In this document: positions 28,464 through 36,900 of the stretch, piece by piece
Layout: each line of letters begins with the position of its first letter
Position numbering within the stretch: the first letter of the stretch is position 1
DNA from: Advenella faeciporci
Lineage (GTDB): Bacteria > Pseudomonadota > Gammaproteobacteria > Burkholderiales > Burkholderiaceae_B
Direction of reading: 5' to 3'
Assembly (NCBI RefSeq): GCF_014652395.1
Contig: NZ_BMYS01000014.1
Location: forward strand, 1-64,000
DNA: 64,000 bases
Program-made: the position numbers and the translations under genes
Notes under the pieces: model-generated
Database searches by the model: none
Told to the model about the DNA's origin: nothing
The model's input: the letters and a program-made list of their open reading frames with translations, nothing else

Positions 28464-29201
28464 TCAAACCCAGTCCATTAATGCCGAGCAGGCTGCCGTG
28501 AGTGCCAGGCCTGCTGTTTCGGTACGCAAAATCCTTGACCCATAAGTAATTTGGCGGGCGCCATTTTTTTTGAGTAAATCCAGCTCCCGGTCAGACCATC
28601 CCCCTTCAGGGCCAACAATCAGGCAAATTTCCTTGATATCAGGCCGTGCTTTCAGGTAAGCGACCAGATCGGTGCCGCCTTCGGGATGACACAGCAGCTT
28701 GTTATCCGGTTGGGGATGGTCAGCCACAAACCGGGCCAGTGTTTGCAGGGGTTCTATTTGCAATATCCGGTTTCTGCCGCACTGCTCACCGGCTGATATG
28801 GCTACTTTTTCCCAGTGATCCTGACGCTTTTCAAGACGGCTGCCGGTTAAATTCAATACGCTTCGCTCTGCCTGAACGGGTATTAAATGCTGTACGCCCA
28901 GTTCGCTGGCCTTTTCGATAATCCAGTCCATTTTATCGCCCGAAGGCAAGCCCTGGACCAGGGTGATTTTGCCCTTGAGTTCATGCTCCTGTGCATTGTA
29001 GTGCTTGATGGCGGCCATGGCTTTGCCGTTTGTGAATAGCAATTCGGCATGGTATTGCCCGTGCTTTCCGTCAAACAGGACGATTTCATCCCCTTCACGC
29101 AGGCGCAGGGCTCGCGAGGCATGGTGGGCGACATTGTCGGGCAGGGCGATGGTTTCGTTAAGGGGTAGTGGGATGGGACAATAAAACCGGGGAGTAGCCA
29201 T
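28464..29201 (-). CDS. rsmE: 16S rRNA (uracil-1498-N3)-methyltransferase
   Basis: SAM-dependent rRNA methyltransferase of the SPOUT class, 245 residues. An N-terminal PUA-like part (FYCPIPLPLNE, HHASRALRLREGDEI) leads to the trefoil-knot domain with KITLVQGLPSGDKMDWIIEKASELG, IVGPEGGWSDREL (SAM-binding knot) and LGSRILRTETAGLA-like SRILRTETAGLAL. Start ATG at 29201. It is transcribed away from tkt, with a 216-base region between them that must hold both promoters. There is no gene I can support in that gap. Confidence 0.96.
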   Translation of the reverse strand: MATPRFYCPIPLPLNETIALPDNVAHHASRALRLREGDEIVLFDGKHGQYHAELLFTNGKAMAAIKHYNAQEHELKGKITLVQGLPSGDKMDWIIEKASELGVQHLIPVQAERSVLNLTGSRLEKRQDHWEKVAISAGEQCGRNRILQIEPLQTLARFVADHPQPDNKLLCHPEGGTDLVAYLKARPDIKEICLIVGPEGGWSDRELDLLKKNGARQITYGSRILRTETAGLALTAACSALMDWV

Positions 29202-29381
29202 TGAAAATAAACCGTATGAATAAACAGGTTAATCCTGATTGACAGGGGCGGGCCATAAGCCTGCGCGTAAGTTTAGCCCTGCAGGCAAGGCAATTGCATG
29301 GATAAATTTTACTTTATACAGGCAGTCGGCAAAGTGCAAGGTTTAGAGTGCTAAAATTATAGGTTATTGAAAAAATTTGTT

Positions 29382-29410
29382 CGCAAGATAGTATATATAT
29401 CGCAAGATAG
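29382..29410 (+). repeat. 10-base direct repeat in the tkt leader
   Basis: CGCAAGATAG occurs at 29382-29391 and again at 29401-29410, separated by a TATATATAT run. The second copy sits just before the tkt start codon and overlaps the AGGA ribosome site. Function unknown. Confidence 0.5.
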
Positions 29411-29417
29411 GACACTC

Positions 29418-31472
29418 ATGAAGAATACTGCCACAAGCAATAATCCGTCACTTCTTTCAAATGCAATCCGTGCGCTTGCCATGGATGCCGTTCAAAAGGC
29501 AAATTCCGGTCATCCCGGTGCCCCCATGGGTATGGCAGAAATTGCACAGGCTTTATGGACACGGCATTTGCGCCATAATCCGCAAAATCCAGCCTGGTTT
29601 GATCGTGACCGCTTCGTGCTGTCCAATGGTCATGGATCCATGCTTTTGTATGCCTTGCTGCACCTTACCGGTTACGATCTTTCCATCGAAGAACTGAAAA
29701 ACTTCCGCCAGTTGCACTCCCAAACACCGGGACACCCCGAAGTGGGCATTACCGCCGGTGTCGAAACCACCACAGGCCCCCTCGGGCAAGGTATTGCCAA
29801 TGCGGTCGGTTTTGCCCTGGCAGAACGCTTGCTGGCGTTGGAATTCAATAAACCCGGTCTGCCTGTCATTGATCACTTCACCTACACCTTTGTCGGTGAC
29901 GGCTGCCTGATGGAAGGCATCTCCCACGAAGTGGCTTCATTGGCCGGCACGTTAAAACTTTCCCGTTTAATCGTTCTGTACGATGACAATGGCATTTCCA
30001 TCGACGGTCAGGTGCAAAACTGGTTTGCCGATGACACCCCCAAACGTTTTGAAGCCTATGGCTGGAACGTGATTCGCGATGTGGACGGTCACGATGTGGA
30101 CGCTGTTGATCGTGCCATTGCACAGGCCAAAGAAGCCGCGCTTGGCGAAAATGCCGGCCCCACCCTTATCTGCTGCAAGACGGTTATCGGTAAAGGGGCG
30201 CCCAATATGGCCGGCTCTGAAAAAGTGCATGGCTCACCACTGGGTGCCACCGAGATCGAGGCAACCCGTGCCGCGATTGGCTGGGATCTGCCTGCTTTTG
30301 AAATTTCCAGCGAAATTTACCAGGGCTGGAGCCAGGTAGAGCGTGGCATTCAGTTGCAAGACGAATGGCAAACACGTTTTGACCGGTATACACAAGAATT
30401 TCCCGAGCAAGCCAAAGAGCTGGCCCGTCGCATGAACGGCGAACTGCCTGCCGGTTTTGCCGATCAATTCAATGCTTACCTGCAAGCGACGGTTAATAAG
30501 GCTGAAACGGTTGCTTCACGTAAGGCTTCCCAGTTTGCCATTGGTGCCCTGGCTGAAATCCTGCCCGAATTCCTGGGTGGCTCCGCCGACCTGACCGGTT
30601 CCAACTTTACCGACTGGAAAGGGGTTGCGCCGGTTCGTGCCAACAGCAATGGTTTGCAGTTTGGCCGTCATATCAATTATGGCGTACGTGAATTCGGCAT
30701 GGCCGGTATCATGAACGGTATTGCCCTGCATGGCGGTTACCTGCCATTTGGCGGCACCTTCCTGACCTTTTCCGATTATTCCCGCAATGCGATTCGCATG
30801 GCCGCACTCATGAAGCAGCGTGTGGTGCATGTTTTTACCCATGATTCCATCGGATTGGGTGAAGACGGCCCCACCCACCAGTCCGTCGAGCACGCCGCCA
30901 GCCTGCGCCTGATTCCCAACCTGGATGTATGGCGCCCTTGCGATACGGTGGAAACCGCCATTGCCTGGAAATCAGCAGTCAGCCGTCCGGCCAGCCTGGG
31001 TACAAACGTACAGCATGGCGGTCCCAGTGCCTTGCTGCTGTCGCGTCAAAATCTGCCTTTTGTCGAGCGTAGCCCCGAAGGGTTGGCCAATATTGAAAAG
31101 GGTGGCTACGTATTGCGCGATGCCGATCAGGCTAAAGCCATTATTATCGCCACGGGCTCCGAAATTGAAATTGCCCTGAAAGCTCAGGAAGCCCTGGCCA
31201 GTGAAAATATTCCGGTGCGCGTGGTTTCCATGCCAAGCACCAATGTATTTGACCGCCAGTCAAAAGAGTGGAAAGATTCAGTGTTGCCAAAAGAGTTGCC
31301 TTGTGTGGCCGTAGAGGCAGGGGTGTCTTCCATCTGGTATAAATATACCGGACGCGACGGTGTTGTGGTGGGTATTGATACCTATGGTGAATCGGCACCC
31401 GCTGGCGTTTTATTCAAGCATTTTGGCCTGACTTCCGAAAAAGTGGCCGACGCAGTCAAGCAAGTTTTATAA
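29418..31472 (+). CDS. tkt: transketolase
   Basis: Thiamine-diphosphate enzyme of the pentose-phosphate pathway, 684 residues. Marks are the N-terminal [21 protein letters not shown], the ThDP-binding [18 protein letters not shown], and the C-terminal pyrimidine-binding part with [17 protein letters not shown] start at ATG 29418 with AGGA upstream; the frame continues to a TTG at 29367 but those residues are not conserved. It is followed after 16 bases by gap, so tkt-gap form an operon ending at the terminator at 32522. Confidence 0.97.
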   Translation: MKNTATSNNPSLLSNAIRALAMDAVQKANSGHPGAPMGMAEIAQALWTRHLRHNPQNPAWFDRDRFVLSNGHGSMLLYALLHLTGYDLSIEELKNFRQLHSQTPGHPEVGITAGVETTTGPLGQGIANAVGFALAERLLALEFNKPGLPVIDHFTYTFVGDGCLMEGISHEVASLAGTLKLSRLIVLYDDNGISIDGQVQNWFADDTPKRFEAYGWNVIRDVDGHDVDAVDRAIAQAKEAALGENAGPTLICCKTVIGKGAPNMAGSEKVHGSPLGATEIEATRAAIGWDLPAFEISSEIYQGWSQVERGIQLQDEWQTRFDRYTQEFPEQAKELARRMNGELPAGFADQFNAYLQATVNKAETVASRKASQFAIGALAEILPEFLGGSADLTGSNFTDWKGVAPVRANSNGLQFGRHINYGVREFGMAGIMNGIALHGGYLPFGGTFLTFSDYSRNAIRMAALMKQRVVHVFTHDSIGLGEDGPTHQSVEHAASLRLIPNLDVWRPCDTVETAIAWKSAVSRPASLGTNVQHGGPSALLLSRQNLPFVERSPEGLANIEKGGYVLRDADQAKAIIIATGSEIEIALKAQEALASENIPVRVVSMPSTNVFDRQSKEWKDSVLPKELPCVAVEAGVSSIWYKYTGRDGVVVGIDTYGESAPAGVLFKHFGLTSEKVADAVKQVL

Positions 31473-31488
31473 ACCAGGAGAGAATGTA

Positions 31489-32499
31489 ATGACCATTCGT
31501 GTTGCAATCAATGGATACGGTCGTATCGGCCGCAATGTATTACGTGCCCACTACGAAAGTGGCAAATCACATGATATTGAAATTGTCGCTATCAATGACT
31601 TGGGCGACCCTAAAACCAATGCCCATCTGACCCAGTACGACACTGCCCACGGCAAGTTCCCCGGTACGGTAACGGTTGATGGCGATTACATGGTGGTTAA
31701 CGGTGACAAAATCCGCGTGCTGGCCAACCGTAATCCGGCAGAATTGCCATGGGGCGAGCTCAATGTTGACGTGGTGCTGGAATGTACCGGTTTTTTCACC
31801 AGCAAGGAAAAAGCCAGTGCCCACCTGAAAGGCGGTGCCAAAAAAGTCATTATTTCCGCGCCCGGCGGCAAAGATGTTGACGCTACCATCGTATACGGCG
31901 TTAATCACCAGGTCCTGAAAGCGACTGATACCGTTATTTCCAACGCATCCTGCACCACCAACTGCCTGGCCCCGCTGGTTCAGCCCCTGCACGAAGCCCT
32001 GGGCGTTGAAACCGGTTTGATGACTACCGTTCATGCGTATACCAATGACCAGGTATTGACCGACGTCTACCACGAAGACCTGCGTCGTGCACGTTCTGCC
32101 ACCATGAGCATGATCCCCACCAAAACCGGTGCCGCGGCTGCCGTTGGCCTGGTATTGCCCGAACTGAACGGCAAACTGGATGGCTACGCGATCCGTGTTC
32201 CAACCATCAACGTTTCCATGGTGGACCTGTCTTTCATCGCCAGCCGTGAAACAAGCGTTGAAGAAGTTAACGCGATCCTGAAAACCGCATCTGAAGGCGC
32301 CCTGAAAGGCATCCTGGATTACAACGAAGCACCGCTGGTTTCCATCGACTTCAACCATAACCCGGCCTCCAGCTCTTTTGATGCCACCTTAACCAAGGTT
32401 TCCGGCAAACTGGTTAAAGTTGCATCCTGGTACGATAACGAGTGGGGCTTCTCCAACCGTATGCTCGACACCACTGTTGCCTTAATGAACGCCAAATAA
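31489..32499 (+). CDS. gap: glyceraldehyde-3-phosphate dehydrogenase
   Basis: Glycolytic and gluconeogenic dehydrogenase, 336 residues. NGYGRIGRN is the NAD-binding loop (8-16), the catalytic Cys155 is in [12 protein letters not shown], and [11 protein letters not shown] near the C-terminus is typical. The Asp in AINDLGD (residue 37) fits NAD preference. An AGGAGAG ribosome site precedes the ATG, 16 bases after tkt. A strong terminator follows and pgk begins 160 bases further on. Confidence 0.98.
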   Translation: MTIRVAINGYGRIGRNVLRAHYESGKSHDIEIVAINDLGDPKTNAHLTQYDTAHGKFPGTVTVDGDYMVVNGDKIRVLANRNPAELPWGELNVDVVLECTGFFTSKEKASAHLKGGAKKVIISAPGGKDVDATIVYGVNHQVLKATDTVISNASCTTNCLAPLVQPLHEALGVETGLMTTVHAYTNDQVLTDVYHEDLRRARSATMSMIPTKTGAAAAVGLVLPELNGKLDGYAIRVPTINVSMVDLSFIASRETSVEEVNAILKTASEGALKGILDYNEAPLVSIDFNHNPASSSFDATLTKVSGKLVKVASWYDNEWGFSNRMLDTTVALMNAK

Positions 32500-32521
32500 T
32501 CAGTTCATTCAGCAATTCACG

Positions 32522-32555
32522 AAAAACGGCATCCGGTTCCTTAGATGCCGTTTTT
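32522..32555 (+). terminator. rho-independent terminator after gap
   Basis: AAAAACGGCATC (32522-32533) pairs with GATGCCGTTTTT (32544-32555), a ten-base loop, ending in five T. It separates tkt-gap from pgk. Confidence 0.88.
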
Positions 32556-32662
32556 CCTTATCACAATCAATATTGTCAAATCACAATGAATGGATGCGCG
32601 GTCTGCATGAAATGGCCTGCTCCATGCAGTCGATAATCATAAATCAAGGACATGCAAAAATA

Positions 32663-33862
32663 ATGCTAAACGTTCAAACGCTTTCCGCACTGGCCAAGGC
32701 GGATCAACTCAAGGGTAAACGTGTGTTTATCCGTTCCGATTTAAATGTACCCCTGAATGATCAGGGTATTATTACTGAAGATACCCGTGTGAGGGCTTCG
32801 GTACCGGCCATTAAAATGGCCCTGGAAGCCGGCGCTGCCGTCCTGGTCACGTCTCACCTGGGACGTCCCACCGAAGGCACCCTGACCGATAAAGACAGTC
32901 TGGCATCCGTGGCCGCCCGTTTGTCCGAATTGCTGGGCCAGCCGGTTGAGCTGGTTCAGAACTGGGTGGATGGCGGCGTTGACGTGGCGCCCGGCCAAGT
33001 TGTGTTGCTGGAAAATTGCCGCGTGAATGTGGGCGAGAAAAAAAATGACGAAGCACTGTCCCGCAAAATGGCCGCGCTTTGTGATGTTTACGTTAATGAT
33101 GCATTTGGTACGGCGCACCGTGCCGAAGCCACCACGCACGGCATGGCCCGGTTTGCGCCGGTTGCGTGTGCCGGTCCGCTTCTTGAGGCCGAACTGGCCG
33201 CTTTGGGACGTGTGCTGCAAAACCCCAAACGCCCAATGGTTGCCATTGTGGGCGGCTCCAAGGTATCCAGCAAACTGTCCATCTTGCAAGCCTTGGCCGA
33301 ACGTGTGGACCAGCTTGTGGTAGGCGGTGGTATTGCCAATACCTTCATGTTGGCCAGTGGTCTGAATATTGGCAAGTCCCTGGCCGAACCTGATCAAATA
33401 GACCAGGCCAAAACCGTGATTGATATCATGGCCAAGCGCGGTGCCAGTGTACCCATTCCGGTTGATGTGGTTTGTGGCAAGTCTTTTTCTGCCGATACTC
33501 CCGCCACTGAAAAAGCCGCTACAGAAGTGGCCGATGACGACATGATTTTTGATATTGGCGGGCAAACCGCCAATACCCTGGCTGATATCCTGAAAAATGC
33601 CGGAACCATCGTCTGGAACGGTCCGGTGGGCGTGTTTGAGTTCGACGCTTTTGCCAATGGTACGAAAAAAATTGCCGAAGCGATTGCCGAATCCGAAGGC
33701 TTTTCAATTGCCGGTGGTGGCGACACCCTGGCCGCGATTGCCAAATTTGGCATTGCCGACAAGGTTGGCTATATCTCTACCGGTGGTGGTGCTTTTCTGG
33801 AATTCCTGGAAGGCAAGACATTGCCTGCCGTCGATATCCTGCAGCAACGCTTTACCCAATAA
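32663..33862 (+). CDS. pgk: phosphoglycerate kinase
   Basis: ATP-forming step of lower glycolysis, 399 residues. [12 protein letters not shown] near the N-terminus is the substrate-binding signature, and [35 protein letters not shown] and the C-terminal [13 protein letters not shown] nucleotide loop are intact. I use ATG 32663 ([12 protein letters not shown]); the open frame reaches 32573 but the added front is not conserved. AAGGA lies some twelve bases upstream. It is separated from gap by a terminator, so it has its own promoter in the 107-base gap. Confidence 0.97.
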   Translation: MLNVQTLSALAKADQLKGKRVFIRSDLNVPLNDQGIITEDTRVRASVPAIKMALEAGAAVLVTSHLGRPTEGTLTDKDSLASVAARLSELLGQPVELVQNWVDGGVDVAPGQVVLLENCRVNVGEKKNDEALSRKMAALCDVYVNDAFGTAHRAEATTHGMARFAPVACAGPLLEAELAALGRVLQNPKRPMVAIVGGSKVSSKLSILQALAERVDQLVVGGGIANTFMLASGLNIGKSLAEPDQIDQAKTVIDIMAKRGASVPIPVDVVCGKSFSADTPATEKAATEVADDDMIFDIGGQTANTLADILKNAGTIVWNGPVGVFEFDAFANGTKKIAEAIAESEGFSIAGGGDTLAAIAKFGIADKVGYISTGGGAFLEFLEGKTLPAVDILQQRFTQ

Positions 33863-33900
33863 ATTTTTACCCGGCAAGTAAAACTTTATTACATTTCAAA

Positions 33901-33974
33901 CTGATGCCATAATAACGGTTCAGAATAGAACGTAAAAATTATGGCATCAGCTGATGCCCTATTAAAAAATAGGG
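33901..33974 (+). repeat. inverted repeat and hairpin before the macroglobulin gene
   Basis: CTGATGCCATAAT (33901-33913) and ATTATGGCATCAG (33938-33950) are perfect 13-base arms around 24 bases. A partial third copy, CTGATGCC, follows at once (33951-33958) and runs into a second hairpin, CCCTATT/AATAGGG (33957-33974), next to the GGGTAGGGG ribosome site. There is no T tract, so an operator or translational control element is more likely than a terminator. Confidence 0.6.
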
Positions 33975-33983
33975 GTAGGGGAA

Positions 33984-36900
33984 ATGTATAAAAGGCATTT
34001 TGTGTCCTTGGGTTTTGTCTTGCTGGCCAGTACGGCCTCTGTGGGTCAGGCGGCAGAAATAGCGTCACTGATACCCACCGGGCGCATTAATGAAGTCAGC
34101 AGCATCAAGGCTCGTTTCAGTGAGCCGGTAATTCGTCTTGGACGTGCCGACAGTCCCGATCCCCTGTTGGTTAAATGCGATCACCCTACGCTGACAGGCC
34201 ATGGGAAATGGAGTGATGTTTCCAACTGGTCTTATGATTTTGAAGGCAGGGTGCCCTCTGGTGTGACCTGCACCGTTTCCCCCAATCCCGCGTTTCGTGA
34301 CCTGCAGGGCAAGGTCGTACAGTCAGAACCTCAATACACCTTCAATACGGGCGGTCCCCGGGTGGATTATGTCGTGCCCTACGGTGACCAGGTCGATGAA
34401 GACCAGGCCTTTGTGATTAATTTCACGGCACCGGTCAATCCCCAATCCCTGGCCCGGAAAGCCGTTTGTACGGTGACCGGCTATGGTGAGCAAATCCCGG
34501 TGCGGGTATTGGGGCAGCAGGAAAAACTTGAGCTGTTAAGTCAGTCTTTGGACTATCTGTCAGACCGTGCCGGGCAGGTTGAAGTCGTGCAATGCAGCCG
34601 ACGCCTTCCTGCCAGTGGCAAAATGCAGCTGTTTATTAACAAAGGTCTTGAAGGTGCCGGCGGTTTGTTGTCTGAACTGCCCTATGAACGAAATTATGAG
34701 GTCAGGGAGCCCTTCAAGGTCAGTTTCAGCTGTCTGCGTGAAAACCAGAATGCCGCCTGCATGCCCGTCAAGCCCGTTACCTTAAGCTTTAGCGCCCCGG
34801 TTTCGCTTGAACAGGCCAAGGCGATTACCCTGGAAGTGGATGGCAAAACGTATTCCCCTTCCTGGGCGGATGAGTCGCCTGATAATCTGGTTGAAAGTGT
34901 CAGGTTTGCGGCTCCATTTCCGGAAAATGCGGAAATGCGGGTGGTGTTGCCCGCTGATTTTCGGGATGACGCGGGCAGGCAGTTATCCAATGCCAGTCAG
35001 TTTCCGTTAAAGAGTGCTTTCGGGCGTACTCCACCGTTGGTGAAATTTGCCTCATCCACTTTCGGCATTATAGAAAAACACGCCGAAACCGAGCCGGGCA
35101 AAACATTGAAAGAGCAACCTGCCCTGGTCCCCCTGACGGTACGCAATGTGGAAAGCCATTTGCAGGCGGGTGATCACTTCATTTCTCCGGGACAGGTCAG
35201 TGATTTTGTACCGCAAACCGACCAGGATGTGCTTAACTGGTTTCACCGGGTGCGTCGTCTTGATGACGTTCGTTACAGTCCTGCCAATATCCGTGCCATC
35301 ATGAATGACCTGGCCATTGACTGGGACCGGGAAGATCCGAAAACAGAGGTGGATAGCCGCTCGGTGTCCATCCTGGCCAATAATGAAAAAATCTCCAAAA
35401 TCAATTTGCCTGCTTCAGGTGGCAATAACGAGCGTGATTTTGAAGTGATCGGCTTGCCATTGCAGCAAACCGGCTTTCATGTACTTGAAGTCAAGTCTGC
35501 CCATTTGGGACAGTCCTTGCTGAAAGACCGTAACCCCATGTATGTGCGAACGGCAGTATTGGTAACCAACCTGGGCGTGCACGTTAAAAAGGGCAAGGAT
35601 GATTTTCTGGTTTGGGTTACTACCCTGGATGATGCCAAGCCGGTGCCAGATGCGCAGGTGAATGTCTTGGCTTGCGATGGTCAGGTGGTGGCGGGCGGCC
35701 AAACCGGTGAACACGGTATCTGGCATTTGAAAAAGCCCGTCAGTGGCAAGGATTATTGCGAAAACAATGGCATGAGCGGTTATTTTGTCTCTGTGCGTAT
35801 TCCCGAAACCCATCCCATGGCCAACGGGATGTCGGATTATTCATTTGCCTTGACCAGCTGGGACCGGGGTATCGAACCCTGGCGCTTTAACGTGCCCATG
35901 GGGTACAGCAGTGATCAGCTTGACCTGAAAACCCACACGGTGTTTGATCGCAGCCTGTTCCGTGCCGGTGAAACCGTGTCCATGAAGCATTTTATCCGCA
36001 CCGAAACCCGTGATGGTTTTGCGTTGCCTGATGCCGGGCGCCGGCCTGTGCAATTGACCATTTCGCATATCGGCTCTTCTGACACTTATGAAATTCCCAT
36101 CGAATGGCAGCCAAGCCCCAGTGGTGGCCTAAGTGCCATCACGAACTGGACGATTCCGAAATCGGCCAAGCTGGGTGAGTATGAGGTACGGTTTGACAGT
36201 GTGGGCAGTGATTATTTTGGCAGCGCTTCTTTCAGGGTCGAGGCTTTCAAATTGCCACTGCTCACGGGTAGCCTGAAAATTGCCCAGCCCGGGCAGGAAG
36301 GGGGGGCCATTGTTGCACCGCATGCGCTTGATCTGGATTTGCAACTTAATTACATAGCCGGTGGTGCGGCGGGTCAGTTGCCTGTGACCATTTCGGCCAT
36401 GGCACGGGACCGCTCAGTGTCTTTTGCCGATTACAGCGATTTTTCTTTTGAGCCGCCTCGCACGATAAAGGATGAAGATGACTATGAGCAGTCTGATTCT
36501 GCGACACGACTGTTTGTGGATAAAAAACGGTTGGAGCTGGATGACAAAGGAGGGGCACGGCTGGAAATTACCCCTGTTCCAGAGGTTAAACAAGCCAAAA
36601 CCTTTACCTTTGAAGCCAGCTTCCTGGATCCGAACGGTGAAATCCAAACCCTGAGCCAGCAGGTTGCGGCCTGGCCGGCCAATATCGTGGCAGGCATTCG
36701 TACCGGTTACTATCTTGAAAAGGGTAAAAATGCCAAAATCACCGCGCTGGCCCTGACGCCGTCTGGCAAACCGCTTGGGCAAACCCCCATTCAGGTTCAG
36801 GCCGTCAAATACACCTCTCATACCGTACGCAAACGTTTGGTAGGCGGTTTTTACAGTTATGACACGCAGCGCGTGAGTCAGGATATGGGTACGGTTTGTG

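Noticed and set aside
29353-29361. GAGTGCTAA-like half of a CIRCE heat-shock element upstream of tkt
   Set aside because: Only the right half is present; no matching TTAGCACTC nine bases upstream.
31567-33565. Minus-strand reading frames of 263 and 274 codons opposite gap and pgk
   Set aside because: Antisense shadows of highly biased codons in glycolytic genes; compositions have no protein-like pattern.
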